Assembly (NCBI RefSeq): GCF_000218485.1
Contig: NZ_AFPB01000167.1
Location: 61,971-125,970 of the forward strand
Source: Aquimarina agarivorans
GTDB lineage: Bacteria > Bacteroidota > Bacteroidia > Flavobacteriales > Flavobacteriaceae
Reading direction: 5' to 3'
Length of the DNA stretch: 64,000 bases
Shown: one piece after another, positions 54,662 through 63,463 of the stretch
Position numbering within the stretch: position 1 is the first letter of the stretch
How the letters are laid out: each line of letters opens with the position of its first letter
The notes under the pieces: model-generated
The model's input: the letters and a program-made list of their open reading frames with translations, nothing else
What the model was told of the DNA's origin: nothing
Database searches by the model: none
Translations under genes and position numbers: made by a program

Positions 54662-56056
54662 ATGAAGATAATGTTTTTTTTACTGGCACTAATGTTTGGA
54701 GTGTCAACGGTATTTTCTCAGGAGTCTAAAATAAGTGAATTAACCATTACTAGGAATAAAAAAACCAAGGCAAGTTTTTTGTACAGAATAGCCAAAGTAA
54801 AGCAGGGTAGCGTGTTAGATAGTTTAAAAATACAAACAGATATTGAGCGTATAAAACGTTTGGACGGTATTGCGCATGCTACTTATACGGTTGAAAAAGT
54901 AGGCGAAGACTATAAAGTAAACTACGATTTAAAAGAAAACTTTAGTATTATTCCGGGGTTGCGTATTGGCGAAGCCAATAATGGCGATTTTTCATTTAGG
55001 GCTTCGTTATTTGAGTTCAATGGCTTGGGAAGAAATATCATATTTGGAGGATTTTATAAAAGAGAAGTTTTTGATTCATTCGGGATATTTTTGGAACACC
55101 CGTATTTGTTTACCAACAAACTAGGTTTGGGTATTAATTACCAGGATGATAGTACGCAACAGCCCATTTATTTTCCTGAGCAACAAGTCAATTATATTTA
55201 TACCCGTAAAGGGCCTGAGCTCACACTTTTTTACGAATTAAATTTTAACAATCGTTTTGAGTTAGGAACTAAAATTTTTAATGAAAGTTATCAGGTTATT
55301 GAAGGTGATCCAGAAAATGAAGGACTAACCAATTTAATTGAACCAGTATTGGATCAGGCATTTGTAAGAGGCTCTTATGAATATGTGGATATTGATATTA
55401 ATTACCAAAACCTTTCGGGGTTTCGAAACTTTACTGATGTTAGTTATTTTATTGGTAGCGAAGGGTTTTTGCAAACAGAATATATCATTAATAACACCTC
55501 ACAATACTATAAGCGTATTGGGACGCAGGGCAATTTAGCATCGCAATTACAATTGCAAATTAGTAACCCAGTGGAAAATTCCTTTTTTGCACCATTAACG
55601 GTAGACAACCAATTAAATACCCGTGGTGGTGGTAATACCATTGACCGTGGAACGAAGTTGATCGCTTTAAATACTGAATATAGGCATACGGTACTGGAAA
55701 AAGGTTGGTTTGTCATTCAAAGTAACGCTTTTGTTGATATAAGTGGTATACAGCAACCAGACAAAGAATTTTCCGATATTTTTAGTGAAGAAGCACTACG
55801 TATTTACCCTGGTTTAGGTGTCCGATTTATACACAAACGTATATTTAATGCAGTAATTCGTTTTGATCCCTTTTATCCCAAGAACTTATTGTTTTTGTTG
55901 CCACAGAAGGCAATTCCGTTTCTGATGTTAAATTCTTCATTTAATAAGGTCTTTACTTTGCTCTTTGAAATAAACAACACCTTAGCATGGAGTAGTATTA
56001 TGTTTACCTTCCTACCGAAACAAAAAACTAAGTTTTATTTGAACCGTTTTAAATAA
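54662..56056 (+). CDS. BamA/TamA-like outer-membrane protein
   Basis: A 464-residue protein from ATG 54662, with signal peptide MKIMFFLLALMFGVSTVFSQ. Residues about 25-95 form one POTRA domain (ISELTITRNKKTKASFLYRI...GEDYKVNYDLKEN), followed by a 16-strand-type barrel (NIIFGGFYKREVF, NKLGLGINYQDD...RIYPGLGVRFIHKRIFNAVIRFD). The last 60 residues are Leu/Phe-rich and do not look like a normal BamA C-terminal strand, so a late frameshift is possible. Function: outer-membrane insertion or secretion; substrate unknown. Confidence 0.75.
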   Translation: MKIMFFLLALMFGVSTVFSQESKISELTITRNKKTKASFLYRIAKVKQGSVLDSLKIQTDIERIKRLDGIAHATYTVEKVGEDYKVNYDLKENFSIIPGLRIGEANNGDFSFRASLFEFNGLGRNIIFGGFYKREVFDSFGIFLEHPYLFTNKLGLGINYQDDSTQQPIYFPEQQVNYIYTRKGPELTLFYELNFNNRFELGTKIFNESYQVIEGDPENEGLTNLIEPVLDQAFVRGSYEYVDIDINYQNLSGFRNFTDVSYFIGSEGFLQTEYIINNTSQYYKRIGTQGNLASQLQLQISNPVENSFFAPLTVDNQLNTRGGGNTIDRGTKLIALNTEYRHTVLEKGWFVIQSNAFVDISGIQQPDKEFSDIFSEEALRIYPGLGVRFIHKRIFNAVIRFDPFYPKNLLFLLPQKAIPFLMLNSSFNKVFTLLFEINNTLAWSSIMFTFLPKQKTKFYLNRFK

Positions 56057-56241
56057 GAATTAGTGCTATTTAAAAGGCTAAAAAACATTACATAGCACGT
56101 TGGTTAAAAAAACAAAGATTATTCTTACTTATGTTGTGTAGCTAACATTTTGATAATTTTTTTCATGGTATTTTATATTAAATCTAATTCAACACAAAAA
56201 TTAGATCACTTTAACTTAATATTAATTTCAATTTTTTAGCT

Positions 56242-57087
56242 ATGACTAAGCAAATTACAATGCAAAAATTAAACTCTAGTTTTGCAAAATCTTTATTGAT
56301 TTTATCACTTTTATTTGGGTTTACTACCTACGCACAATCAAGAGTGTCAATCATTAATACAGGTAACGGAGAGTTGGTTTCTCCAAGGTTTAATGAGGAG
56401 TTTGTTTCTTTTGGACAAGCAGGCACATCATTTAGGCAAACCCCATTTACTGCATTTGGCGATGGTTTAGTGGCACAAACAGCACGCCAAGTAATATCAT
56501 CTAGCCGTACGGAAGATTTTCAAACTTGGAGATTGGTAAATGCGAGAAACAACACCGTACAGATCATTAATTTTGTGTCTGGAAATGCTATTGGTGCGGT
56601 AGGAAATACTGCGATACGTCAACGTAGAAACAATGCTAACAATAGCGCTCAATTATGGAGAGTTTCAGGCTCAGGGAGCAACACTAGATTTCAAAATGTA
56701 CGTACTGGGAGGTATTTATCTGTTAGCAGAAATGGCGCTTTAGTACAAAGAAACTTTTCAAGAAATAACAGATTTCAACAATGGTCGGTAAATGAATTTA
56801 TAACAGAAGCTTCAATTGATTTTGTTGTAGCACCTAATCCAGCAACCAATGGTACCACTACTGCTTTTATTACTAGTAACACGAATATAAATAATTTAAG
56901 AATAAGAGCAATAACACAAAGTGGAGCAACAATTTTTTCACAAGTAGTAAATATTAGACAAGGAGCTAATCAAATTCCTATTGATGTAAGTAGAAGCCCT
57001 AGAACATTTACAAACACAGTATTCATAATTCTTGAATTATCAAATGGTGAGCAATTAGCTTTTGAACCAATTGTTGTTTTAAATTAA
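56242..57087 (+). CDS. secreted beta-trefoil (RICIN-like) protein with T9SS-like C-terminus
   Basis: A 281-residue exported protein. Signal peptide ends FTTYAQ; starting at the inner ATG (56260) would make it shorter and more typical. Residues about 40-185 have trefoil-like repeats with SAQLWRVSG, RFQQWSVNE and FQTWRLVNA, the Q-x-W signature of RICIN-type domains. The C-terminal 90 residues (VVAPNPATNGTTTAFI... FVIILELSNG-like) resemble a T9SS sorting domain. Rich in Arg and Asn. Sugar binding is possible but not shown. Confidence 0.65.
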   Translation: MTKQITMQKLNSSFAKSLLILSLLFGFTTYAQSRVSIINTGNGELVSPRFNEEFVSFGQAGTSFRQTPFTAFGDGLVAQTARQVISSSRTEDFQTWRLVNARNNTVQIINFVSGNAIGAVGNTAIRQRRNNANNSAQLWRVSGSGSNTRFQNVRTGRYLSVSRNGALVQRNFSRNNRFQQWSVNEFITEASIDFVVAPNPATNGTTTAFITSNTNINNLRIRAITQSGATIFSQVVNIRQGANQIPIDVSRSPRTFTNTVFIILELSNGEQLAFEPIVVLN

Positions 57088-57124
57088 AATACCTTTTGAC
57101 TGATTGGTTTTTAATTAATTAGTG

Positions 57125-57172
57125 TGTGCCAACTTAATGATAGTTTAAATTCGTTTTGTTGGCACATTTTTT
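57125..57172 (+). terminator. intrinsic terminator of the trefoil protein gene
   Basis: TGTGCCAAC (57125-57133) pairs with GTTGGCACA (57158-57166), then six T. Confidence 0.8.
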
Positions 57173-57300
57173 AATATATAATTTTTAGCGAAAAAAATCA
57201 TTCATAGAAGTAGTTGCTTAATGCCAGTGCTGATTTTAAATGACCAATTTAATGTCGGAAACAGAATAACTTTAACAATAGTGATAAACAAGCAAAAGGA

Positions 57301-57999
57301 TTACTTTATGTTTTTTTTATAATAAGTCACTAACGAATCAGTGGATGCGCCAAACCATTTTTTTAAATACAACATCCAGTAGTGGTATTGTAGTTGAGCA
57401 ATGCCATTTTCAACGTATCTGCGAGATGATGAGGTAATAGAATGTTGAATAACCGTAAACTGGTTGTTTTGGTACAATTTTCTTATTAAATTAAAATCTT
57501 CAAAAATTGCATGCGTTTCAGGGTAACCATTTAATTTTTCAAATAATGCCTTTTGAATAAACAAGGACTGATCTCCACCACGAAAAAACTTTACATTAAA
57601 TTGCGTAAACCAGCCTGCTAGTTGTAGCCACCAATGCGAATGATCAAATTTCATTTTAAAGCAGCCTGCCAAATTACTTTTTTCAATTGCTGTTTGTATG
57701 TAATAGTCAAAAAATTGCGGAGGGTAACTATCGGCATGCAAAAAATACAGTACTTCGCTTTTGGCATGTGTTGCACCAAAATTCATTTGCGCACCCCGTC
57801 CTTTGCGTGATTTTAGTGCAATTACATTATGGGCTGTAGTAAATTCAGCAACAACTTTTTGAGTGCCATCTGTGCTTCCGCCATCCACAACTAAAATTTC
57901 CGCATCTTTTGGGTTTTTTAGACTGCTAAGCAAATAAAAAAGCAACTCACTAATATGAGCCGCTTCGTTATATACGGGTATGATGATGGATAATTTCAA
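57301..57999 (-). CDS. arsenosugar biosynthesis glycosyltransferase, TIGR04283 type
   Basis: A 232-residue family 2 glycosyltransferase. SIIIPVYNEA at the start, DGGSTDGT (nucleotide-binding Asp), LHADSYPP (DxD-like) and GGDQSLFIQK are visible. This short, membrane-helix-free type with the HADS motif is the one regularly found beside arsS/arsM (TIGR04283), where it is thought to add or modify the sugar. It ends the arsenosugar cluster, 42 bp after the DUF547 gene. Exact acceptor not known. Confidence 0.85.
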   Translation of the reverse strand: MKLSIIIPVYNEAAHISELLFYLLSSLKNPKDAEILVVDGGSTDGTQKVVAEFTTAHNVIALKSRKGRGAQMNFGATHAKSEVLYFLHADSYPPQFFDYYIQTAIEKSNLAGCFKMKFDHSHWWLQLAGWFTQFNVKFFRGGDQSLFIQKALFEKLNGYPETHAIFEDFNLIRKLYQNNQFTVIQHSITSSSRRYVENGIAQLQYHYWMLYLKKWFGASTDSLVTYYKKNIK

Positions 58000-58040
58000 A
58001 GGGGCTATTTTAAAAGGCTAAAATAGTATTATTTTAACAC

Positions 58041-58862
58041 TTATTTTGCAGCATTTAGTGACCAATCATAAGACTTATATCCTTTTTCTTTTTGGTTGTT
58101 GATATTTACTTTAGAATATTGATTAATAAAACTAATTACAGATCCTGATTTTTCTTTAAAGTCTTTTTTATACCAGTCAAACAGTTTGGATACATTGGCG
58201 GTGTAATCAGTAATCGTGTTATAAAAAGGATCATTGATAAATTCAGTAGTTTGTTGGTCTAATAAACGTTCTAAATTTTTTGATGTATAAGGGATCTGAA
58301 TAATCCTTGGGCAGGATGCTGAAGCACAATTGATGGCAAAGTGAATTCTTGGATCGCCCATTTTTCTTAAAATTCCATGTTCAATTTCCCCTAAACTCAT
58401 GGGTTCTCCATTAATAGTAAAGAATTTTTGTTTCCAAGGTCCTTGTATGTTTTTTATACTCGAAACGGGATAATTATTTACAATTAACTTTACCGTAAAG
58501 GCATTGTATACGTTTATCCAATAAGATAATTTATCGCTTTTTGTCCAAGTATGGTCAATTCTAGTGTTCGATAAAATTCTTAAAAATTCGTTGAATTTTT
58601 TTATATCATCTTGAAAGCCTTTGTAGTTTACTTTACCCGTAGTGGATACATTTTTTTTAAGCAAACTCCCCCAAATTTCATAATCTACTTTTAAGCTTTG
58701 AGCACCAAATTTTAAAGATGATTTTGAACCAGGAGTGTAGGCTCTTATGGAATAAATGGGATTATTTACATCAATGGAACTAAGTCTACTTTCCTGAGCA
58801 TTTGACAAAAAAGCAACACCAAAGGTTGACATAAATAAGGCTAATGTAACTATGATTTTCAT
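58041..58862 (-). CDS. DUF547 domain exported protein
   Basis: A 273-residue protein. The frame is open to 58988, but the ATG at 58862 starts a normal signal peptide (MKIIVTLALFMSTFGVAFLSNAQ), and the upstream stretch overlaps the terminator of the preceding gene. The DUF547 core is LSYWINVYNAFTVKLIVNNYPVSSI, GEIEHGILRKMGDPRIHFAINCASASCP, a fold related to peptidase/transglutaminase-like proteins. It is frequently found in arsenosugar clusters of Bacteroidota, but its role is unknown. Confidence 0.85.
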   Translation of the reverse strand: MKIIVTLALFMSTFGVAFLSNAQESRLSSIDVNNPIYSIRAYTPGSKSSLKFGAQSLKVDYEIWGSLLKKNVSTTGKVNYKGFQDDIKKFNEFLRILSNTRIDHTWTKSDKLSYWINVYNAFTVKLIVNNYPVSSIKNIQGPWKQKFFTINGEPMSLGEIEHGILRKMGDPRIHFAINCASASCPRIIQIPYTSKNLERLLDQQTTEFINDPFYNTITDYTANVSKLFDWYKKDFKEKSGSVISFINQYSKVNINNQKEKGYKSYDWSLNAAK

Positions 58863-58978
58863 GATAATTCTTTCTTTTATATGTCGGAAGAGCCTTTCAA
58901 TAATTACATCAGAACCAAATTTAAAATCAGAACTGCTATAAAGCATGATTAGTTTTTGATAATACTGGTTGTAACTAC

Positions 58979-59015
58979 AAAAAGGCAAATAACTCCAAGT
59001 TATTTGCCTTTTTTA
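58979..59015 (-). terminator. intrinsic terminator after arsM
   Basis: AAAAAGGCAAATAACT pairs with AGTTATTTGCCTTTTTT with a three-base loop. It separates the arsM-upstream block from the DUF547 gene. Confidence 0.9.
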
Positions 59016-59039
59016 TATTAATCTGCAATTCTATATTAT

Positions 59040-60009
59040 TTAGCAGCAGCCTCCACCATCATAATGAAAGGTAGATTCGCTAAAGTAAATATCATTTCTT
59101 TTAAGTGCTTTAAGGGCTGCAGCCGTTTTGTCGCAGATGGCAAGGGGCTGATTTTTTAAAAGAATATGTCCTTTTTTGTCATCAAAATAATCTTCATCAC
59201 CATAGTAAATTGCTGCTTTTCCAGTAAAAATACAAGGGCCATCTTTAGGCATGGGATCTTTAATAGCCGCTACCTCAATGGATTCAATGTAAATTAATTC
59301 ATCGGTAGGGTAATTTTTAGGATCCAAAATTCGATAAGGTTTTCTGGCTCTAATTTCAATAGTTCCAAAACCAACATCAGTTAATGCTTTTACGTATTCG
59401 GCCAATGGGTAAACTTCCACTTAAACAAAGGGCACGTAAGCGCTCATCATTTCTGAGTGTGTCATTCATAGGTTGCTCGCATGTTGGATCACTCATTACT
59501 AGTCTGCCGTGTGGTTTTAGTACGCGATACATTTCTTCAATAGCGCGTTTAAGGTCGTCCGCTTTAAAAATATTGAACAAGCAGTTTTGTGCCGCCACAT
59601 CAATTGTATTGTCTGCTACTGGTAAATTGAGTGCATCCCCTTTTTTAAGGTCTACAAATTCGCTTTTAAACCAATCGTTTGTAGCTTCAGCTTCAATAAA
59701 ATTTTTGCGAGAGGCTTCAAGCATTTCATCAACTACGTCTACGCCAACAACACCGCCTTTTTGTCGATTAAAATAGGCAAATTGTAACAATTCCATACCG
59801 CCACCAACGCCAACATATAGCATTTTAGGATTGTTTGAAAGATCACGTGCGTGTACGGTGCTTCCGCAACCGTAATTCATTTCCTGCATTATTTTAGGAA
59901 TCGATAATCCTGGCAGCTCCCAAATTGGGTTAGTAGTACAGCACAAACCTACATCGGGGGTAAGTGCAGCTTCCTTATATACATCGTGTGTAGTATCTAA
60001 ATAACTCAT
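59040..60009 (-). pseudogene. arsM: arsenite methyltransferase ArsM-like, frameshifted
   Basis: SAM-dependent methyltransferase for arsenosugar synthesis: VGVGGGMELLQFAY (SAM loop), VGVDVVDEML, then DVAAQNCLFNIF, and the paired Cys in DVGLCCTTNP. It is split at GGG (59407-59409): the first part ends LSGSLPIGRIRKSIN, while the other frame continues PLAEYVKALTDVGFG and runs to the Cys-Cys end GGGCC. Removing one base in that run restores a single protein of about 322 residues. It is the only broken gene of the cluster, which argues for checking the base call. Confidence 0.8.
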
Positions 60010-60084
60010 AATTCTCTTTCTTTATTTTTTTTGAGTTAGGGATTGAGGCTTTGTTGGAGCTCTTTATTTTTAAAAAAAATAAAA

Positions 60085-60121
60085 GCGACTGCCGAAAGCC
60101 CGACCCCGATGGCTATCGGGG
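60085..60121 (-). terminator. GC-rich palindrome after the phosphorylase gene
   Basis: CCCCGAT-GGCT-ATCGGGG at 60104-60121 is a strong hairpin. On the minus strand it is followed by TCGGGCTTTCGGCAGTCGC and a T-rich run, so it may end the phosphorylase transcript. The CCCGAT..ATCGGG core is a palindrome type I recall as widespread between flavobacterial genes. Confidence 0.5.
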
Positions 60122-60135
60122 AAACTCCCTAATTA

Positions 60136-60948
60136 TTATAATTGGGCAATTAAATTTTTAAATAGTGTAATCATATTTGGCTCAGCTTTGTGCGCCATTT
60201 CAATAATTTCATTAATATTTACGGGTGCCAAATTATCAGGGTCGCATTCGTCAGTTAATACAGATAATGCGATGACCTTTAAGCTCAAATGATTGGCTAC
60301 AATAACTTCGGGCACTGTACTCATACCAACCGCATCGGCACCAATGATCTTTAAAAAGCGATACTCAGCTCTAGTTTCCAATTGCGGACCAAAAACTGAC
60401 GCATACACACCTTCGTGGAGTTGAATGTGTTCTTTTTTAGCTATAGCTTTCAGCTTGGCATTTAAATCTTTGTCATAAGGAGCACACATATCGGTAAAAC
60501 GACTACCCATTTGTTCAACACCTTTAAACGCCAAGGGGGAGTTGCCTTGTAAATTGATATGATCATCAATAAGCATTAATTCCCCTTTTTTAAAGTTGAG
60601 GTTAATGCCCCCAGCAGCATTGGATACTAAAAGCGATTTAATACCAAGTGCATGCATAATACGTACAGGGTACGTTACGTCTTGCAAACTATAACCCTCG
60701 TATAAATGAAAACGGCCTTGCATAACAACCACCTTTTTACCTTCAATACTCCCGTAAATTAATTTCCCTTTGTGAAATTCAACGGTGGCAGTAGGAAAAT
60801 GAGGAATATGATTGTAACTAATTTCGATAGCATTTTCAATGTGAATGGTTAGTTGTCCTAATCCAGTTCCTAAAATAATTCCAATTTCAGGTTTGTTAAA
60901 TCCTTTGCTAACTAAATATTCAGCAGTTTCATTAATGAATTTAATCAT
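60136..60948 (-). CDS. purine-nucleoside phosphorylase
   Basis: A 270-residue phosphorylase (PNP/MTAP type) that splits purine nucleosides with phosphate. Seen: IILGTGLGQL (phosphate loop), VMQGRFHLYEGYS, SNAAGGIN and GADAVGMSTVPEVIVANH. In arsenosugar clusters this enzyme is placed to act on the adenosyl-arsenic intermediate made by ArsS, freeing adenine. It overlaps the upstream glycosyltransferase gene by 8 bp. Confidence 0.9.
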   Translation of the reverse strand: MIKFINETAEYLVSKGFNKPEIGIILGTGLGQLTIHIENAIEISYNHIPHFPTATVEFHKGKLIYGSIEGKKVVVMQGRFHLYEGYSLQDVTYPVRIMHALGIKSLLVSNAAGGINLNFKKGELMLIDDHINLQGNSPLAFKGVEQMGSRFTDMCAPYDKDLNAKLKAIAKKEHIQLHEGVYASVFGPQLETRAEYRFLKIIGADAVGMSTVPEVIVANHLSLKVIALSVLTDECDPDNLAPVNINEIIEMAHKAEPNMITLFKNLIAQL

Positions 60949-61570
60949 TTGTTACGTATTTAATGAATGGTTTAAAAACAGCAATATCCTTAATGTCAGA
61001 TAAATAATCGACATCGTTTCTAGGGTTCAGTTGTTCAAAACTATAACTTTTTAAATCATTTAGCGTGTCGGCTAGCACAGTATTTGTTCCCCATTCTTTA
61101 TTTTTAAACAGCGAAGGGATAGGTTTTGATAACCCTAACAAATAAAACCCGCCATCAGTAGCGGGACCAATTACTGCATCATGCCGTTGAAGTTTGTCAA
61201 AAGCAAGCGCAATATCCTTTTCCGAAATATCGTATAAATCGCTACCGATGATTATAATATGCTCATATTTATCTTCAAACCCTTTGTTAAATGCATATTG
61301 CATACGTAGGCCTAAGTCAGCGGTGTTAGGCTGTAATTTTTTGGAATAGAAATCAGTTTCCCAAATATCATTTTCTTCAATATTTTCGGAGTACCAAACT
61401 TGTTTATCAACCGTCAAATTTTGGGTAACTTTTTTAGTGTGGTTAACTAAAAAAATGTAAATATCTAACGCGTTTTGCGCGCCAATATCGGCAGCCAAGC
61501 GTGATTTTACCTTACCCAGTTCAGGATTTCGGGTAAAAATGAGTAATAAATTTTTATTTAAATGTTGCAT
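60941..61570 (-). CDS. arsenosugar biosynthesis glycosyltransferase, TIGR04282/DUF2064 type
   Basis: A 209-residue nucleotide-transferase-like protein. LLIFTRNPELGKVKSRLA is the nucleotide-binding start, IIIGSDLYDISE and ATDGGFYLLGL follow, as in the DUF2064 family. Its position between arsS and the phosphorylase gene is conserved in arsenosugar clusters. It overlaps the downstream gene by 8 bp and follows arsS by 13 bp. It is probably responsible for a sugar or nucleotide transfer step, not proven. Confidence 0.88.
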   Translation of the reverse strand: MQHLNKNLLLIFTRNPELGKVKSRLAADIGAQNALDIYIFLVNHTKKVTQNLTVDKQVWYSENIEENDIWETDFYSKKLQPNTADLGLRMQYAFNKGFEDKYEHIIIIGSDLYDISEKDIALAFDKLQRHDAVIGPATDGGFYLLGLSKPIPSLFKNKEWGTNTVLADTLNDLKSYSFEQLNPRNDVDYLSDIKDIAVFKPFIKYVTND

Positions 61571-61583
61571 ACAGTCTAGTTTG

Positions 61584-62639
61584 TTAAGCTACAGTTCCTT
61601 GGCAGCTACTTCCTGCACCAGCAGTACAGCCATAACAATGTTGCGAAATTACTATATTTCTATTACTCAGTACCTCTTCATTATAGTCGCTAATATGCTT
61701 AATTTTTGAGGCAACTCCTAATCCTAGCATTTGATTAAAATCACAGTCGTACAAATAGCCATCCCAACTTACTGAAATGGTATTAGTACACATAACATTG
61801 CTTACCGCAGAAGGGTTGTAAGCCTCTACCAAACTATACATATAATCTTCATAATTTTCAGAAGCTATTAAATAGTCTAAAAATCGAGAAATTGGCAAAT
61901 TAGTAATGGCAAATAAGTTGTGAAATTGAATAGAAAAATCCTCAAGTAAGGCTTTTTTAAAATCTTTTTCCATACTCATTTGATCGCCAGGTAAAAAAGC
62001 ACCTGAAGGATTATATACTAAATCCAGTCGTAAGCCACTGCCAGGCATTCCGTAACCCCTTTCATTAAGTTCCTGCAATGCTTTTATGGATTTGTCAAAA
62101 ACACCATTGCCACGTTGCTTATCGGTTTTACCACGTGTCCAGTGTGGCATTGATGACACTACATGTATGTTGTGTTTTTTAAAAAAATCGGGTAAATCGT
62201 AATACTTTTTGTTAGCTCTAATAATAGTAAGGTTGGAGCGTACAATAAAATCTTTTACTCCGGCTTTGGCTGCTTCTTCAACAAACCAGCGAAAATTAGG
62301 ATTCATTTCAGGGGCACCTCCTGTGAGGTCTAAAGTATGTGCACCTGTATTTTTGACCACATCCAAACATTGTTGCATGGTTTCTTTAGTCATGATCTCC
62401 TTTCGGTCAGGACCAGCATCCACGTGGCAATGTTCGCAAACTTGGTTACACATATAACCCACGTTAATTTGCAAAATTTCCAGCTTTTTAGGCCTTAAAG
62501 GATATTGATTAATTTCAGAAATTTTGTCTTTAAATGTAGGTAAATCTCCACTTTTAAATATTCCATTACTTAAAATTTCAAGTTGGCGCTCAGCATTTGC
62601 AAGTTCATTTTTTCTTTTCTGTAAAGAAATTGTAGCCAT
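61584..62639 (-). CDS. arsS: arsenosugar biosynthesis radical SAM protein ArsS
   Basis: A 351-residue radical SAM enzyme. The CxxxCxxC cluster is CNQVCEHC, followed by LDLTGGAPEMNP. C-terminal Cys motifs (YDCDFNQML, HCYGCTAGAGSSCQGTVA) belong to the SPASM-like region. ArsS adds a 5-deoxyadenosyl group to dimethylarsenite. In some genomes a C-terminal Cys is selenocysteine; here all codons are Cys. It opens the minus-strand run with the peroxidase-like gene 49 bp upstream. Confidence 0.93.
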   Translation of the reverse strand: MATISLQKRKNELANAERQLEILSNGIFKSGDLPTFKDKISEINQYPLRPKKLEILQINVGYMCNQVCEHCHVDAGPDRKEIMTKETMQQCLDVVKNTGAHTLDLTGGAPEMNPNFRWFVEEAAKAGVKDFIVRSNLTIIRANKKYYDLPDFFKKHNIHVVSSMPHWTRGKTDKQRGNGVFDKSIKALQELNERGYGMPGSGLRLDLVYNPSGAFLPGDQMSMEKDFKKALLEDFSIQFHNLFAITNLPISRFLDYLIASENYEDYMYSLVEAYNPSAVSNVMCTNTISVSWDGYLYDCDFNQMLGLGVASKIKHISDYNEEVLSNRNIVISQHCYGCTAGAGSSCQGTVA

Positions 62640-62688
62640 AAGGGAAAATTAGAATTACTATTATATTACAATAAAATTAATGGAATAA

Positions 62689-63021
62689 TTACATTGAAAG
62701 TTTATCATATTTATTCATCATCTGTACGCCGTGAACCAGCGTAGCTCCAGATTCAATAGCGGCACCAGCGTGTACGGCTTCCATCATTTCTTCTTTAGTT
62801 ATTCCGCGTTGTAAGCCATCTTTAGTATAAGCGTCAATGCAGTAAGGGCATTTTACAACGTGTGAAACTGCAAGTGCTATTAAAGATTTTTCTCTGGCAG
62901 ATAGTGCTCCGTCTTTAAACACACTTCCGTAATAATCAAAAAATTTATCTCCTAACTCTTGATTCCATTCGCTAATTTTGCCAAATTTTCTTAAATCGGA
63001 AGGGTCGTAATAGGTGCTCAA
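62689..63021 (-). CDS. arsenosugar-associated peroxidase-like (AhpD) protein
   Basis: A 110-residue AhpD/carboxymuconolactone decarboxylase-like protein with the redox motif Cys58-Pro-Tyr-Cys61, preceded by His54. GITKEEMMEAVHAGAAI is the family helix. The short form with LRKFGKISEWNQELGDKFFDYYGSVF at its start is the arsenosugar-cluster type. First gene of the cluster; it may protect ArsS or reduce an arsenic intermediate, inferred only. Confidence 0.9.
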   Translation of the reverse strand: MSTYYDPSDLRKFGKISEWNQELGDKFFDYYGSVFKDGALSAREKSLIALAVSHVVKCPYCIDAYTKDGLQRGITKEEMMEAVHAGAAIESGATLVHGVQMMNKYDKLSM

Positions 63022-63463
63022 AATGTATTTGTTTTGGTTATTAATCGTAATTTATTTTAAATACTTACATCTAAAATAGTGTAAGTATTTAACATTGCTA
63101 AATTAAACATCTTTACAAGTATAAGTAAGCTATTTTAAAATTTCATAAAGCGTAGTTATAATTTTCAGAGAATCATCCTTAAAGGAGTAGTTTTTTATTC
63201 TTTTTAAAATTTAATAAGCATTATAATGTAAGGAAAGTGAAAGTAACCATGACAAATTAATAAATTAGCATCTTAAATTTATAAAAATGCATATTCTTAC
63301 GGCTCATTGTTAATTATTACTATTAGAATTGACAAATAGTAAATAATTTTTCTGAAAAATTAGTATTTAATTAAAGCGCGTGTAAAACTTTAATAGTATT
63401 TTTATGAAAACGCACAAACTAAAGTAGGAACGTTATAAATTTTTGCCTAGCCTTTTAAAAGTT
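63022..63463. other. divergent intergenic region
   Basis: AT-rich; promoters for the arsenosugar operon and the plus-strand lipoprotein are expected here. No gene, repeat or clear box seen. Confidence 0.45.

Noticed and set aside
61584..61640. Selenocysteine in ArsS
   Set aside because: Some ArsS proteins are selenoproteins, but no in-frame TGA occurs before the natural stop here; the positions are Cys.
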